DNA of 64,000 bases from Avibacterium sp. 20-132 (lineage in GTDB: Bacteria > Pseudomonadota > Gammaproteobacteria > Enterobacterales > Pasteurellaceae), in assembly GCF_023611925.1 (NCBI RefSeq), contig NZ_CP091456.1:1530001-1594000 (forward strand). Reading direction: 5' to 3'. Below are positions 9,559-19,345 of the stretch, piece by piece. The translations under genes were made by a program, and so were the position numbers. The number at the start of each line of letters is the position of its first letter. The first letter of the stretch is position 1. The notes below the pieces were generated by a model. The model was not told the DNA's origin. It ran no database searches and saw only the letters and a program-made list of their open reading frames with translations.

Positions 9559-10173
9559 ATGATAGGCCGTTTAACAGGATTATTAGTCGAGAAGCAACCA
9601 CCAGAAATTTTACTTGATGTACAAGGCGTCGGCTATGAACTTTTATTGCCAATGACCAGCTTTTATAACTTACCAGAAACAGGGCAACAAACCACATTAT
9701 TCACCCATTTGGTGGTGCGAGAAGATGCCCATTTATTATTTGGTTTTTCTCATAAACAAGATCGTAGTCTATTTCGCGAACTGATTAAAACCAATGGCGT
9801 TGGGCCTAAATTAGCCTTAGCAATTTTATCTGCAATGTCAGTAAATGAATTTGCCTATGCCATAGAACGTGAAGAATTGTCTAAATTAGTTAAAATTCCG
9901 GGCGTTGGAAAAAAAACAGCAGAACGTTTACTGGTTGAATTAAAAGGGAAATTTAAAGATTTACAACAAGCCGATTTCTTTATTGAAAGTACCCATTTGC
10001 CTATGGTTGAAAAATCATCAAACAAAGAAAATATGCATATTGATGATGCGGTAGCGGCATTAATTGCTTTAGGTTACAAAGCAAGTGAGGCGGAAAAAAT
10101 GGTGAAAAAAGTCGCCGATCCAACACTTAATAGTGAACAATTAATCCGCGAAGCCCTAAAAGCAGCGTTATAA
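9559..10173 (+). CDS. ruvA: Holliday junction DNA helicase subunit RuvA
   Basis: RuvA tetramers bind the four-way junction and load the RuvB motor. The 204-residue protein has the N-terminal OB fold ([11 protein letters not shown]), two helix-hairpin-helix motifs ([10 protein letters not shown] and [10 protein letters not shown], about residues 75-120), and a flexible link to the C-terminal three-helix domain that contacts RuvB. ruvB follows after 13 bases, so the pair is co-transcribed. Confidence 0.97.
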   Translation: MIGRLTGLLVEKQPPEILLDVQGVGYELLLPMTSFYNLPETGQQTTLFTHLVVREDAHLLFGFSHKQDRSLFRELIKTNGVGPKLALAILSAMSVNEFAYAIEREELSKLVKIPGVGKKTAERLLVELKGKFKDLQQADFFIESTHLPMVEKSSNKENMHIDDAVAALIALGYKASEAEKMVKKVADPTLNSEQLIREALKAAL

Positions 10174-10186
10174 ATAAGGCAGAATA

Positions 10187-11194
10187 ATGATTGAAGTAGA
10201 TAGAATTGTTAGCGCAACAGAAAAATTTGATGAAGAATATATTGATCGTGCGATTCGTCCTAAATTACTCACTGATTATGTGGGGCAACCACAAGTATGT
10301 GAGCAAATGGAAATTTTTATTCAAGCAGCAAAGTTGCGTCAAGATGCGCTCGATCACCTCTTAATTTTTGGCCCTCCGGGTTTAGGAAAAACCACGCTGG
10401 CAAATATAGTAGCCAATGAAATGGGCGTCAATATCCGCACCACATCTGGGCCAGTATTAGAAAAAGCAGGTGATCTTGCTGCGATGCTTACCAATCTCGA
10501 ACCGCACGATGTACTATTTATTGACGAAATTCACCGCCTTTCCCCTGCGATTGAAGAAGTCCTGTATCCCGCAATGGAAGACTATCAGCTTGATATTATG
10601 ATTGGTGAAGGGCCAGCCGCACGTTCGATCAAATTAGACTTACCCCCTTTTACCTTAATTGGTGCAACGACTAAAGCTGGCTCGCTCACTTCCCCTTTGC
10701 GAGATCGCTTTGGCATTGTGCAACGCTTAGAATTTTATTCAGTGGAAGATCTCACGTCTATTGTGGCACGCAGTGCGCAATGTTTAAATTTAGCCATTGA
10801 ACAAGATGCCGCACAAGAAATTGCTTGCCGTTCCCGTGGCACACCACGTATTGCAAACCGTTTACTACGTCGCGTGCGTGATTATGCGGATGTAAAAAAT
10901 GCAGGCCAAATATCCGCACAAATTGCGCAATCAGCCCTTTCAATGTTGGATGTGGACCCGGCTGGTTTTGATTTTATGGACCGCAAATTACTAAACGCAA
11001 TTATTGAACGCTTTGACGGTGGCCCTGTGGGGTTAGATAACCTTGCTGCCGCCATTGGTGAAGAACGCGAAACCATTGAAGATGTGCTTGAGCCTTATTT
11101 AATTCAGCAAGGTTTTTTACAACGTACACCAAGAGGACGTATCGCCACATTACGAACCTATCGCCATTTTGGTGTCAATAAACTCACCGACTAA
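10187..11194 (+). CDS. ruvB: Holliday junction DNA helicase ATPase RuvB
   Basis: A hexameric AAA+ motor driving branch migration. Walker [10 protein letters not shown] lies at residues 62-70, Walker B is LFIDEIHRL, and the sensor/arginine-finger region [13 protein letters not shown] and C-terminal winged helix (TPRGRIAT) are intact. Length 335 matches the family (E. coli 336). It is the last gene of the block; a gap of about 200 bases and an uptake-signal hairpin follow. Confidence 0.98.
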   Translation: MIEVDRIVSATEKFDEEYIDRAIRPKLLTDYVGQPQVCEQMEIFIQAAKLRQDALDHLLIFGPPGLGKTTLANIVANEMGVNIRTTSGPVLEKAGDLAAMLTNLEPHDVLFIDEIHRLSPAIEEVLYPAMEDYQLDIMIGEGPAARSIKLDLPPFTLIGATTKAGSLTSPLRDRFGIVQRLEFYSVEDLTSIVARSAQCLNLAIEQDAAQEIACRSRGTPRIANRLLRRVRDYADVKNAGQISAQIAQSALSMLDVDPAGFDFMDRKLLNAIIERFDGGPVGLDNLAAAIGEERETIEDVLEPYLIQQGFLQRTPRGRIATLRTYRHFGVNKLTD

Positions 11195-11398
11195 GCAAGA
11201 AAAGAAAGGAGCAAGTAGGGGAGCGAACCATTTGCTTGCAAGATAGGTAGAAAATTTCATCGCAAATTAGCTAAATATTCACTCAAAGTATAATGAGATA
11301 AAAGAGGATTTTGGATCGCATTATATTTAGTCCTGATAAGATGTGGTAATCACGTTTAATTAAGAAAAGCGAATGAAAAAACTATTCCATAGATAAAT

Positions 11399-11439
11399 TA
11401 AGTGCGGTACAAATTTTCTTAATTTTTGCACCGCACTTT
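11399..11439. terminator. Uptake-signal inverted pair acting as terminator (ruvB/glxK)
   Basis: AAGTGCGGT (11400-11408) and ACCGCACTT (11430-11438) form a hairpin with A/T flanks between two convergent genes. Such paired uptake signals commonly serve as bidirectional terminators in this family. Confidence 0.75.
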
Positions 11440-11453
11440 GAGCTGAACTCAAG

Positions 11454-12590
11454 TTATCTTGTGGCTAACTGATAAAATCGGGCAACATTCTGTGCGGTTG
11501 AAATCAGATTTTCTTTTCCTGATCGTAAGGTGTTTTCCAAGCTGTCTAGCTGACGAATAATGGGAAATACCGCATCAATACCCTGCTCATACACCACTTC
11601 GTAATCTTCTCGTAGGCAACCTACGATAGCAATAACAGGCTTGCCAAATTGTTTGGCTACTTTAGCGACGCCAATTGGCGTTTTTCCGTATGCACTTTGC
11701 CCATCCATTCTGCCTTCACCTGTAATCACTAAATCCGCATTTTGTACTTGTGTGGCAAAATTTAAGGTTTCTAATACAATATTTACCCCTTTTTTCAACC
11801 GCACTTTAGGGAGAAGCAATAACCCACCGCCCATTCCTCCTGCCGCGCCAGCTCCCGCTTGGTTAGCAATATCAATACCAAGTTGTTGCCACACGGTTTG
11901 TGCAAAATGTGCAAGTGCGACATCCAGTTGCTGAACCATTTGAGGCGTTGCCCCTTTTTGTGGCCCGAATACTGCTGATGCCCCTGTCTCACCACACATT
12001 GGATTGCTCACATCACAAGCAACCTCAATTTGTACTTGGGCTAAACGCGGATCAAGCTGGTGTAAATCAATATGAACGATGTTAATTAACTGCTTGCCAC
12101 CATAGCTTAAAAGCTGATTTTCACCATTGAGAATACATGCGCCTAAGGCTTGCAACATTCCTACACCTGCGTCATTGGTTGCACTCCCTCCAATACCTAG
12201 AATAATTTTTTTAACGCCATAATTTAATGCCTCTAAAATCAATTCTCCCGTACCAAAACTGGTGGTTTTCAATGGATTGCGTGCTTCCATTGGTACAAGA
12301 TGCAATCCAGAAGCCGCTGCCATTTCAATGAATGCGGTTTTACCATCACCAGAAAGCCCCCAAAATGCATCAATTTTATTACCTAACGGAGCAGTGACAG
12401 CACATCGTATTAGCTTTCCTTTGGTGGCATCCACCAAGGATTGCACCGTACCTTCACCACCATCAGCCATTGGGATTTTACAATATTGAGCTTGTGGAAA
12501 AATCTTTTTAAAGCCAATTTCAATCGCCTCCGCTACTTCAAGAGCGGTTAAGCTTTCTTTGAATGAATCTGGTGCAATGAGTATTTTCAT
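11454..12590 (-). CDS. glxK: Glycerate 2-kinase
   Basis: Phosphorylates D-glycerate with ATP (GarK/GlxK type I family). The 378-residue protein starts MKILIAPDSFKESL and holds the signature MADGGEGTV, the LGIGGSATNDAGVGMLQALG block and VITGEGRMDGQS. An upstream in-frame TTG at 12596 is less likely than the ATG at 12590, which has GGAA seven bases before it. The 12-base gap to the GntP permease gene upstream and the regulator cdaR beyond it define a glycerate/sugar-acid operon, the same arrangement known in H. influenzae. Confidence 0.95.
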   Translation of the reverse strand: MKILIAPDSFKESLTALEVAEAIEIGFKKIFPQAQYCKIPMADGGEGTVQSLVDATKGKLIRCAVTAPLGNKIDAFWGLSGDGKTAFIEMAAASGLHLVPMEARNPLKTTSFGTGELILEALNYGVKKIILGIGGSATNDAGVGMLQALGACILNGENQLLSYGGKQLINIVHIDLHQLDPRLAQVQIEVACDVSNPMCGETGASAVFGPQKGATPQMVQQLDVALAHFAQTVWQQLGIDIANQAGAGAAGGMGGGLLLLPKVRLKKGVNIVLETLNFATQVQNADLVITGEGRMDGQSAYGKTPIGVAKVAKQFGKPVIAIVGCLREDYEVVYEQGIDAVFPIIRQLDSLENTLRSGKENLISTAQNVARFYQLATR

Positions 12591-12602
12591 TATCAATTTC
12601 CA

Positions 12603-13979
12603 TTAAAGTAAAACTAAGGAGAGAACATAAACCGTGCTAATCCCCACGATTCCCATAATAAAAGTCAGTGCGGTTTGTGTACGATACCCTTGTTGTGCGG
12701 TCATCTTGCTGAAGTTTGTAACTACCCAGTAGTAACTATCATTCGCGTGAGAAACGCACATTGCGCCTGCTGCAATTGCTATTACGGTTAGTGCAGCCGC
12801 AATTTCACTGGTTAAACCCAAAGCATTCATTAGAGAATCATCAACGTTAAACATTCCCATAATTGCTGCGGTGGTAATCATCGCTACGGTTGAACTGCCT
12901 TGCGCCGTTTTTAAAATTGCAGAGATGATAAATGGAAAGAAAATACCGGCACTACTAATAATATGTGCGTTTTCTTTAATATATTCTACAAAGCCAGCTT
13001 CAACAATGACTTTACCTAATACGCCACCCGCTGCAGTGATAAACAGAATAGGGCCAACAAGTTTTAGGGTATCATTTGTTAAGGTTTCAAATGTTTTGAT
13101 TTTGCCACATTGAAAAATCAGAATAATAGCGAAAATTAGCCCAACACCTAAGGCAATAATCGGATGACCTAAGAATAAAACGAAGTTAGCTATGTCTCCT
13201 GTTGTGCCTGAAATTTTAGTTATTGAACCTAATGCCATTAAAATAATCGGTACAAAGATAGGGGCAAAGCTCAGAAAACCATTGGGTAACGTGCCATATT
13301 TTTGCAATAACGCTTCATAGCCTTGAGCAATAAGTTCATCGTTCGTCTCATCTTGTAAGATAACTCGCTTGCCAATAAATTTGGCAAAAAGATAGCTTGC
13401 GATTAACACAGGAATAGACACTGTAATTCCCATCAGAATCACTAATAATAAATTATGCTCTAAGCCTAAACCACCAGCTACGGCAATTGGTCCCGGTGTT
13501 GGTGGAATGAATACGTGTGCGGCATAGAGACCGGCACTAAGCGCAACCGCTGTGCCAACAGGATTTGCGGCAATTTTTTTCTGAATAGCTTCACGAATTG
13601 GGTTTAACACAACAAAACCACTATCACAGAATACAGGAATACCCACAACCCAGCCCATAATAAGCATTGCAAGTTCAGGTCGTTTTTGTCCAACCAGTTT
13701 AACGACGATATCCGCCAATTTTAAGGCTGCGCCTGTTTTTTCTAGTACCATACCGATAATTGCACCAAAAATAATCACAATTCCGATACTTTTAAATGTT
13801 CCGCTAAAACCCACCCCAATCATTGAGGGAATTTTTGTGAGAGGAATGCCAGCAAGAAGAGCTAAAGCAAGGGAAATGCTCATTAAAGCGAGGAATGGAT
13901 GAACTTTTAATTTCGCTATCATAAAAATCATCATCAAGATAGCAAGGATAAAGCTAATAATGAGTGCGATGCCTGTCAT
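12603..13979 (-). CDS. GntP-family sugar-acid/glycerate permease
   Basis: A polytopic inner-membrane proton symporter of the gluconate permease family with about 12-14 hydrophobic segments over 458 residues. Family landmarks are the amphipathic GMVLEKTGAA region, FIPPTPGPIAVAGGLG, and the late SHANDSYYWVV block. Its place between cdaR and glxK suggests D-glycerate or a diacid breakdown product as substrate rather than gluconate, an inference from context. Its own promoter lies upstream at 14064-14091. Confidence 0.9.
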   Translation of the reverse strand: MTGIALIISFILAILMMIFMIAKLKVHPFLALMSISLALALLAGIPLTKIPSMIGVGFSGTFKSIGIVIIFGAIIGMVLEKTGAALKLADIVVKLVGQKRPELAMLIMGWVVGIPVFCDSGFVVLNPIREAIQKKIAANPVGTAVALSAGLYAAHVFIPPTPGPIAVAGGLGLEHNLLLVILMGITVSIPVLIASYLFAKFIGKRVILQDETNDELIAQGYEALLQKYGTLPNGFLSFAPIFVPIILMALGSITKISGTTGDIANFVLFLGHPIIALGVGLIFAIILIFQCGKIKTFETLTNDTLKLVGPILFITAAGGVLGKVIVEAGFVEYIKENAHIISSAGIFFPFIISAILKTAQGSSTVAMITTAAIMGMFNVDDSLMNALGLTSEIAAALTVIAIAAGAMCVSHANDSYYWVVTNFSKMTAQQGYRTQTALTFIMGIVGISTVYVLSLVLL

Positions 13980-14063
13980 ATTATTTCTCCTTTATAGGAT
14001 TAATCATCACTCATATTATTGTTTTTCCTAATAGAGAATGCTTTATCCGAAGATACAAAAAAT

Positions 14064-14091
14064 AGGATAAAAATCAGTAATAACTTGTCAA
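14064..14091 (-). promoter_or_regulatory. Promoter of the permease-glxK unit
   Basis: On the minus strand TTGACA (14091-14086) and TATCCT (14069-14064) are separated by 16 bases, in the 122-base gap between cdaR and the permease gene. The flanks hold TAGGATAAA-like and TCGGATAAA repeats that might bind CdaR. Confidence 0.55.
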
Positions 14092-14101
14092 AAAGGACAA
14101 A

Positions 14102-15196
14102 TCACTTTTTTAATAATATACTTAAATAAAAGATAAACAAATCCTCTATCCTATTGAAAGATAAAGAAGTTATTTGTTCAATTTTATTAAGGCGATAACG
14201 TAGCGTATTAATATGAATGAATAAATTTTGAGCGGTGAGAGGGAGATCACAATTTGACAAAAAATATTGTTGTAAAGTTTTGTGTAATTGTTGATTAGTA
14301 TCTTGAGTATAAAGTTTATTAATTGGTTTTAACAATTCCTTAGCTTGCCAAGAATCCGTTAAATCATCTAATAAAACGGGCAGTTGGCACTGTTCAAAAA
14401 AGTAAACTGCTTTTTTCGGAAAAAATTTTAATCCATAGTTTAACGTACTTAATGCGGTTTTATAAGAAAGGGAGAGTTTTTCATTTCCGCCTAAAAAGCC
14501 ACCTACAACAATCTTATAGGCGCGGAGATTCCAATGCGGTGGAACAAGTGTTTTCAGTAATCTTTTATTTTGGCGTTCACTGGCGGGGAATAATATGAGT
14601 ACCGAGTCCAGAGAATGAATGGCAAAAAGCACATTTTGCTGCTGTAAGTAGTTCACTAATTCTTGTAATTGGTTCTGATTGGAATGGCATAGATTAATCA
14701 ATACGACTATGTAATCAAGGGATAGGTCAATGCCAAAGAAATGTGCTTGTTGAGCAAGTAAAGGATATTTTTGTGAATTATCGACTAACTGTAAAATAAA
14801 TTCTTCTTTATAACGATGAGACCAACGCTCTTGCTCAATTAAAATATATTGTTCAATAATTAATTCCGCAGTCATTTTTACCAATTCGGCATAAGGACGC
14901 ACTTCCTCTGGGTGACCTGAGACCCCCACCACGCCAAAAATTTTACCAAGATAATTAATCGGAATATTGATACCGGGTTTCGCTTCTTGATTCCATTTTT
15001 GCGAAAGGAGCTCATCGACTTCCACAACACGATTTTCTCGAATTGCAATCACCGCACCAATATGTTTTTGATTTAAACGGGAGGTATCTCCTGAAGCAAT
15101 AATGATCCCATTTTTATCCATTACATTGACACTGTTCGGAATAATATGCATTGCTCGTTTCACTATTTTCTGTGCGACTTGTTGATCTAGTTCCAT
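14102..15196 (-). CDS. cdaR: CdaR/SdaR-type sugar-diacid transcriptional regulator
   Basis: A 364-residue activator with an N-terminal diacid-sensing domain (ASGDTSRLNQKHIGAV; GKIFGVVGVSGHPEEVRPYA) and a C-terminal PucR-type helix-turn-helix (LFIHINTLRYRLNKIEQ, about 327-343). In E. coli CdaR switches on glucarate, galactarate and glycerate genes. Here it lies directly upstream of, and codirectional with, a permease and glycerate kinase, which it probably activates in response to glycerate-type effectors. Confidence 0.93.
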   Translation of the reverse strand: MELDQQVAQKIVKRAMHIIPNSVNVMDKNGIIIASGDTSRLNQKHIGAVIAIRENRVVEVDELLSQKWNQEAKPGINIPINYLGKIFGVVGVSGHPEEVRPYAELVKMTAELIIEQYILIEQERWSHRYKEEFILQLVDNSQKYPLLAQQAHFFGIDLSLDYIVVLINLCHSNQNQLQELVNYLQQQNVLFAIHSLDSVLILFPASERQNKRLLKTLVPPHWNLRAYKIVVGGFLGGNEKLSLSYKTALSTLNYGLKFFPKKAVYFFEQCQLPVLLDDLTDSWQAKELLKPINKLYTQDTNQQLHKTLQQYFLSNCDLPLTAQNLFIHINTLRYRLNKIEQITSLSFNRIEDLFIFYLSILLKK

Positions 15197-15267
15197 AATC
15201 CACCTGAAAATGAAATCAAACTTGATTAAATCATATAATTAAAATATGTATTTCCCCAAGATATTTA

Positions 15268-15295
15268 TTGCATTTTTTTGCTTAACCGCTACAAT
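15268..15295 (+). promoter_or_regulatory. rpsO promoter
   Basis: TTGCAT (15268-15273) and TACAAT (15290-15295) are 16 bases apart, giving a leader of about 70 bases before the rpsO ATG. A leader of that size could hold the S15 autoregulatory structure known in other bacteria; I could not fold it convincingly by eye. Confidence 0.5.
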
Positions 15296-15370
15296 TATCG
15301 CTCCTTGTCGGCGCTGAATTAGAGATCGGCGTTTGATGTATGATTAACCCCTATAATTGAGGATTTAACT

Positions 15371-15640
15371 ATGTCTCTAAGTACAGAAAAAAAAGCAGAA
15401 ATCGTTGCTGAGTTTGGTCGTGATGCAAAAGATACTGGTTCTTCAGAAGTTCAAATTGCATTATTAACAGCGCAAATTAACCACTTACAAGGTCATTTTG
15501 CTGTTCATAAAAAAGATCACCACGGTCGTCGTGGTTTGTTACGTATGGTTTCTCGTCGTCGTAAATTATTAGATTACTTAAAACGTACTGATTTAGCTAA
15601 ATATAGCGAAATTATCGCGCGTTTAGGTTTACGTCGCTAA
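15371..15640 (+). CDS. rpsO: 30S ribosomal protein S15
   Basis: An 89-residue primary 16S-binding protein of the small subunit platform. The sequence [17 protein letters not shown], the [13 protein letters not shown] block and the [10 protein letters not shown] segment are diagnostic. Length equals E. coli S15. The gene stands alone with its own promoter and terminator; pnp, which often follows rpsO, does not follow here. Confidence 0.98.
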   Translation: MSLSTEKKAEIVAEFGRDAKDTGSSEVQIALLTAQINHLQGHFAVHKKDHHGRRGLLRMVSRRRKLLDYLKRTDLAKYSEIIARLGLRR

Positions 15641-15658
15641 TCATTAAATTAAGTAAAG

Positions 15659-15688
15659 AAAACGCTCAAGAGATTGAGCGTTTTTTTA
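15659..15688 (+). terminator. rpsO terminator
   Basis: AAACGCTCAA and TTGAGCGTTT form a stem followed by T residues, 18 bases past the rpsO stop. The remaining 200 bases to the next gene show no open frame that I trust. Confidence 0.9.
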
Positions 15689-15901
15689 TGCCCAAGATTG
15701 GGTGATGAGCAGAATGAATTTTCTTTTATGCGTAAAATTGCCGAAAAAAACACCGCACTAATGTATGAGAGAATGAGGCAATTTTACATCATATGGTACA
15801 GGCTTAGTGCTTTATCGCCAGTCGTTTTTTAGTTAAGCGATATAAGGGCGAATACATCAAACCGCCCTTATATTGAAATTAGATGCGTTGAAAAATTTGT
15901 G

Positions 15902-15929
15902 AAAAAAGCACCGCACTTGGTGAAGTGCG
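15902..15929 (-). terminator. mrp terminator containing an uptake signal
   Basis: Read on the minus strand, CGCACTT and AAGTGCG pair around a short loop and are followed by GTGC and six T, just after the mrp stop. Confidence 0.7.
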
Positions 15930-15936
15930 AATAGGT

Positions 15937-17064
15937 TTATTCCACCGCTTTAAATAAAATTTCGCTTGGAATAATTTCACCTTGCCAATAAAGTTCGCTG
16001 GCAACGTTTTCTGCTAACTGTAAGAAAGATTGGGCAATTTCGCTGTCTGGGGCAGAAATCACTGTAGGTTTACCGTTATCCATATCTTCACGTAGGCGGA
16101 TATGTAATGGCTGTTGTGCGAGGACTTTTACTTGATATTTTTCTGCCATTTTTTCAGCACCACCAGTGCCGAAAATTGGTTCGTGATGACCGCAGTGGCT
16201 ACAAATATGCACCGACATATTTTCCACAATACCAAGCACAGGGACAGAAACACGCTGGAACATTGAAATCCCTTTAATCGCATCAATTAAGGCGATATCT
16301 TGTGGGGTAGTAACCACAATCGCCCCGGTTACAGGGATTTGTTGTGAGAGCGTAAGCTGAATATCTCCCGTTCCCGGCGGCATATCAATCACTAAATAAT
16401 CCAGCTCTATGCCATCTTTTGCCCATAGGGTTTCTTGCAAAAGTTGGCTTAATGCACTGCTTGCCATAGGCCCACGCCAAATGGTGGCATTATCTGGTTC
16501 CATTAAATAGCCAATTGAATTGGTTCGTAGTCCATATACTTCAATAGGATTAATGTGTTTGTTATCTGGCGAGGTTGGGCGTTGATCTGCGACGCCAAGC
16601 ATATGAGGTACGGAAGGACCATAAATATCGGCATCAAGTAATCCCACTTTTGCCCCTTGCGCTTGTAAGGCTAAAGCTAAATTTACTGAAACCGTGGATT
16701 TGCCCACACCACCTTTACCTGAACTCACCGCAATGATATTTTTAATACCTTTCACTGCGGGGTGGTTATTGGCACGTTTTAATGTGGCGATTTGATAGTT
16801 CAGCACCCATTTTACTTCTTGTGCTTGGGTAATTTTTTCTAATTCCTTAGTTAGGGCCGCTTTTAATTGTTCAAAACCGCTATTCCAAGCAAAAGGCATC
16901 GCAATTTCAATGCGTAAAACGCCTGCACCGAGTTCTACTTTTTTGATTGCATTGAGGCTAATTAAATCACGCTGTAAGCTTTGCTGTTTAAATTGTTGGA
17001 ATCGTTGTTGAATCTCGGCTTGTTGCGCCTCGTTTAAATTCGCTGAAAAATGAATGCTCATCAT
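15937..17064 (-). CDS. mrp: Iron-sulfur cluster carrier protein Mrp/ApbC
   Basis: A P-loop NTPase that holds and transfers Fe-S clusters. The 375-residue protein has an N-terminal MIP18/DUF59-like domain (1-100), the deviant Walker A GKGGVGKS at 116-123, Walker B YLVIDMPPGTGD, and the cluster-binding CSHCGHHEPIFG (CXXC) motif. Two ATGs are adjacent at the start; MSIHFSA is as likely as MMSIHF. It is divergent from metG, the arrangement found in E. coli. Confidence 0.96.
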   Translation of the reverse strand: MMSIHFSANLNEAQQAEIQQRFQQFKQQSLQRDLISLNAIKKVELGAGVLRIEIAMPFAWNSGFEQLKAALTKELEKITQAQEVKWVLNYQIATLKRANNHPAVKGIKNIIAVSSGKGGVGKSTVSVNLALALQAQGAKVGLLDADIYGPSVPHMLGVADQRPTSPDNKHINPIEVYGLRTNSIGYLMEPDNATIWRGPMASSALSQLLQETLWAKDGIELDYLVIDMPPGTGDIQLTLSQQIPVTGAIVVTTPQDIALIDAIKGISMFQRVSVPVLGIVENMSVHICSHCGHHEPIFGTGGAEKMAEKYQVKVLAQQPLHIRLREDMDNGKPTVISAPDSEIAQSFLQLAENVASELYWQGEIIPSEILFKAVE

Positions 17065-17240
17065 TATTTCCTATTGTTAAGTCGATCGTAAGTAAATAGT
17101 TGAGTAAATTTGTTGGTATATTTAAACACGGCAACGCGGTGCTGTTAAGTATAAATTGAGATAAACCGCCTTGAACTGGAAAAAATACCGTCAATAAGGT
17201 AAAATTCGGCACAATTTTTCTGATGATAAAGGAACAGATA

Positions 17241-19292
17241 ATGTCAAATTCACCTCGTAAAATTTTAGTCACTTGTGCATTGCCTTATGCCAATGGCCCT
17301 ATCCATTTAGGACATATGCTTGAACATATCCAAGCCGATATTTGGGTGCGTTTCCAACGTATGCGTGGCAACGAAATTTATTTTGTTTGTGCCGATGATG
17401 CGCACGGCACACCAATTATGTTGAAAGCTGATCAAATGGGTATTACGCCTGAGCAGTTAATTGCCGATGTACAGAAGAAACATATTGCAGATTTTGAAGG
17501 CTTTAATATTAGCTTTGATAACTATCATTCTACCCATAGTGAAGAAAATCGTGAATTGGCACAATGTATTTATCGCAAATTAAAAGAAAATGGTTTTATC
17601 AAAAGCCGTACTATTTCACAATTATTCGATCCTGAAAAACAAATGTTCTTGCCTGATCGATTTGTTAAAGGGACTTGCCCAAAATGTAAATCCCCTGATC
17701 AATATGGTGATAATTGCGAAGTTTGTTCTGCCACATATAGCCCAACAGAATTAATTAATCCACGCTCTACGGTTTCAGGTGCAACGCCAGTGTTGAAAGA
17801 GAGTGAGCATTTTTTCTTTGATTTACCAAGTTTTGAAGCAATGTTGAAAGAGTGGATTCGCTCTGGATCTTTGCAACAGGAAGTGGCGAACAAAATGCAA
17901 GAATGGTTTGAAGCGGGTTTACAACAGTGGGATATTTCTCGTGATGCCCCTTATTTTGGCTTTAAAATTCCTGATACAGAAAACAAATATTTCTATGTTT
18001 GGCTTGATGCGCCAATTGGTTATATGGCATCGTTTAAAAACCTCTGTGAGCGTAAAGGGGATTTAGACTTTAACGATTTTTGGCGACAAGACAGCCAAAC
18101 GGAACTTTATCATTTTATTGGTAAAGATATTATGTATTTTCACTCCTTGTTTTGGCCCGCTATGTTAGAAGGGGCAGAATTGCGTAAGCCAGATAATATT
18201 TTTGTTCACGGCTATGTTACCGTAAATGGCGAAAAAATGTCGAAATCTCGTGGCACATTTATCCAAGCGGCAACTTACTTAAAACATTTAGATCCAGAGT
18301 ATTTACGCTATTATTATGCGGCGAAATTGGGGAATAGAATTGACGATCTTGATCTCAATTTAGAGGATTTTGTTCAACGAGTAAACACCGATGTGGTGAA
18401 TAAATTAGTTAATCTTGCTTCACGCAATGCAGGGTTTATTCAAAAACGTTTTGATGGCGAGCTTGCCGCAACCTTGCAAGATCCACAATTATTTGCTGAA
18501 TTTACCGCACAATCTGAACAAATTGCAGCCTATTATGAAAATCGCGAATTTGGTAAAGCGATCCGCGAAATTATGGCATTAACGGATAAAGCGAATAAAT
18601 ATATTGATGAAAAAGCACCTTGGGTTATTGCCAAAGAAGAAGGGCGAGAGCAAGAATTACAGCAAGTTTGCTCAATGGGTATCCAACTTTTCCGTGTATT
18701 AATGGGGTATTTAAAACCAGTGTTACCGAAATTGGCAGAGCGTGCCGAAGCCTTTTTGCAAGCCGAAATTACTTGGGACAACCTTGCAACACCTTTGCTC
18801 GCGCATAAAATTGCACCATTTAAGGCATTGTTCTCTCGTTTAGAGATGAAACAAATTGAACAAATGATTGAGGCATCTAAAGCTGAAAATGCACAATTAC
18901 TTCCACAATCCCATAGCGAGAAAAGTGCGGTAGAAAATTCACAAGATATTGAGCCTTTTGAAGACACGATCAGCATTGATGATTTTGCCAAATTAGATTT
19001 GCGCGTTGCTAAAGTGCTAAAATGTGAAGCAGTGCCTGAAAGTAACAAATTATTGAAATTTATCTTAGATTTAGGCGTTGAACAACGCCAAGTTTTCTCT
19101 GGGATTAAGGCGGCTTACAATAAACCTGAAGAATTAGAGGGGCGTATGGTGATTATGGTTGCCAACCTCGCACCGCGTAAAATGAAATTTGGTATGTCAG
19201 AAGGAATGATTCTTTCTGCGGGCAGTGGTGGCGCAGATTTATTCTTACTTGATGTTGATTCTGGTGCAAAAGCAGGGGCGCGCGTGAAGTAA
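17241..19292 (+). CDS. metG: Methionyl-tRNA synthetase
   Basis: A class I synthetase charging initiator and elongator tRNA-Met. It contains the HIGH-type PIHLGHMLE motif (about 22-30), the zinc knuckle [22 protein letters not shown] (GEKMSKSRG), and a C-terminal EMAP/tRNA-binding domain ([14 protein letters not shown] onward). I start it at 17241, where AAAGGAACAGATA precedes the ATG and the product (683 residues, [12 protein letters not shown]) matches the family. An upstream in-frame start at 17223 would add six residues with no ribosome-binding site. Confidence 0.98.
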   Translation: MSNSPRKILVTCALPYANGPIHLGHMLEHIQADIWVRFQRMRGNEIYFVCADDAHGTPIMLKADQMGITPEQLIADVQKKHIADFEGFNISFDNYHSTHSEENRELAQCIYRKLKENGFIKSRTISQLFDPEKQMFLPDRFVKGTCPKCKSPDQYGDNCEVCSATYSPTELINPRSTVSGATPVLKESEHFFFDLPSFEAMLKEWIRSGSLQQEVANKMQEWFEAGLQQWDISRDAPYFGFKIPDTENKYFYVWLDAPIGYMASFKNLCERKGDLDFNDFWRQDSQTELYHFIGKDIMYFHSLFWPAMLEGAELRKPDNIFVHGYVTVNGEKMSKSRGTFIQAATYLKHLDPEYLRYYYAAKLGNRIDDLDLNLEDFVQRVNTDVVNKLVNLASRNAGFIQKRFDGELAATLQDPQLFAEFTAQSEQIAAYYENREFGKAIREIMALTDKANKYIDEKAPWVIAKEEGREQELQQVCSMGIQLFRVLMGYLKPVLPKLAERAEAFLQAEITWDNLATPLLAHKIAPFKALFSRLEMKQIEQMIEASKAENAQLLPQSHSEKSAVENSQDIEPFEDTISIDDFAKLDLRVAKVLKCEAVPESNKLLKFILDLGVEQRQVFSGIKAAYNKPEELEGRMVIMVANLAPRKMKFGMSEGMILSAGSGGADLFLLDVDSGAKAGARVK

Positions 19293-19314
19293 TCAAGCGT
19301 AAGAGGAAATAGCG

Positions 19315-19344
19315 AAAAGGCGAACATCAGGTTCGCCTTTTTTG
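19315..19344. terminator. Bidirectional terminator metG/mnmC
   Basis: AAAAGGCGAAC (19315-19325) pairs with GTTCGCCTTTT (19331-19341), with T-rich and A-rich flanks, between the two convergent genes. Confidence 0.9.
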
Positions 19345-19345
19345 T

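Noticed and set aside
15296..15370. S15 autoregulatory pseudoknot in the rpsO leader
   Set aside because: The leader is the right size, but I could not draw a convincing pseudoknot by eye; it needs a covariance-model search.
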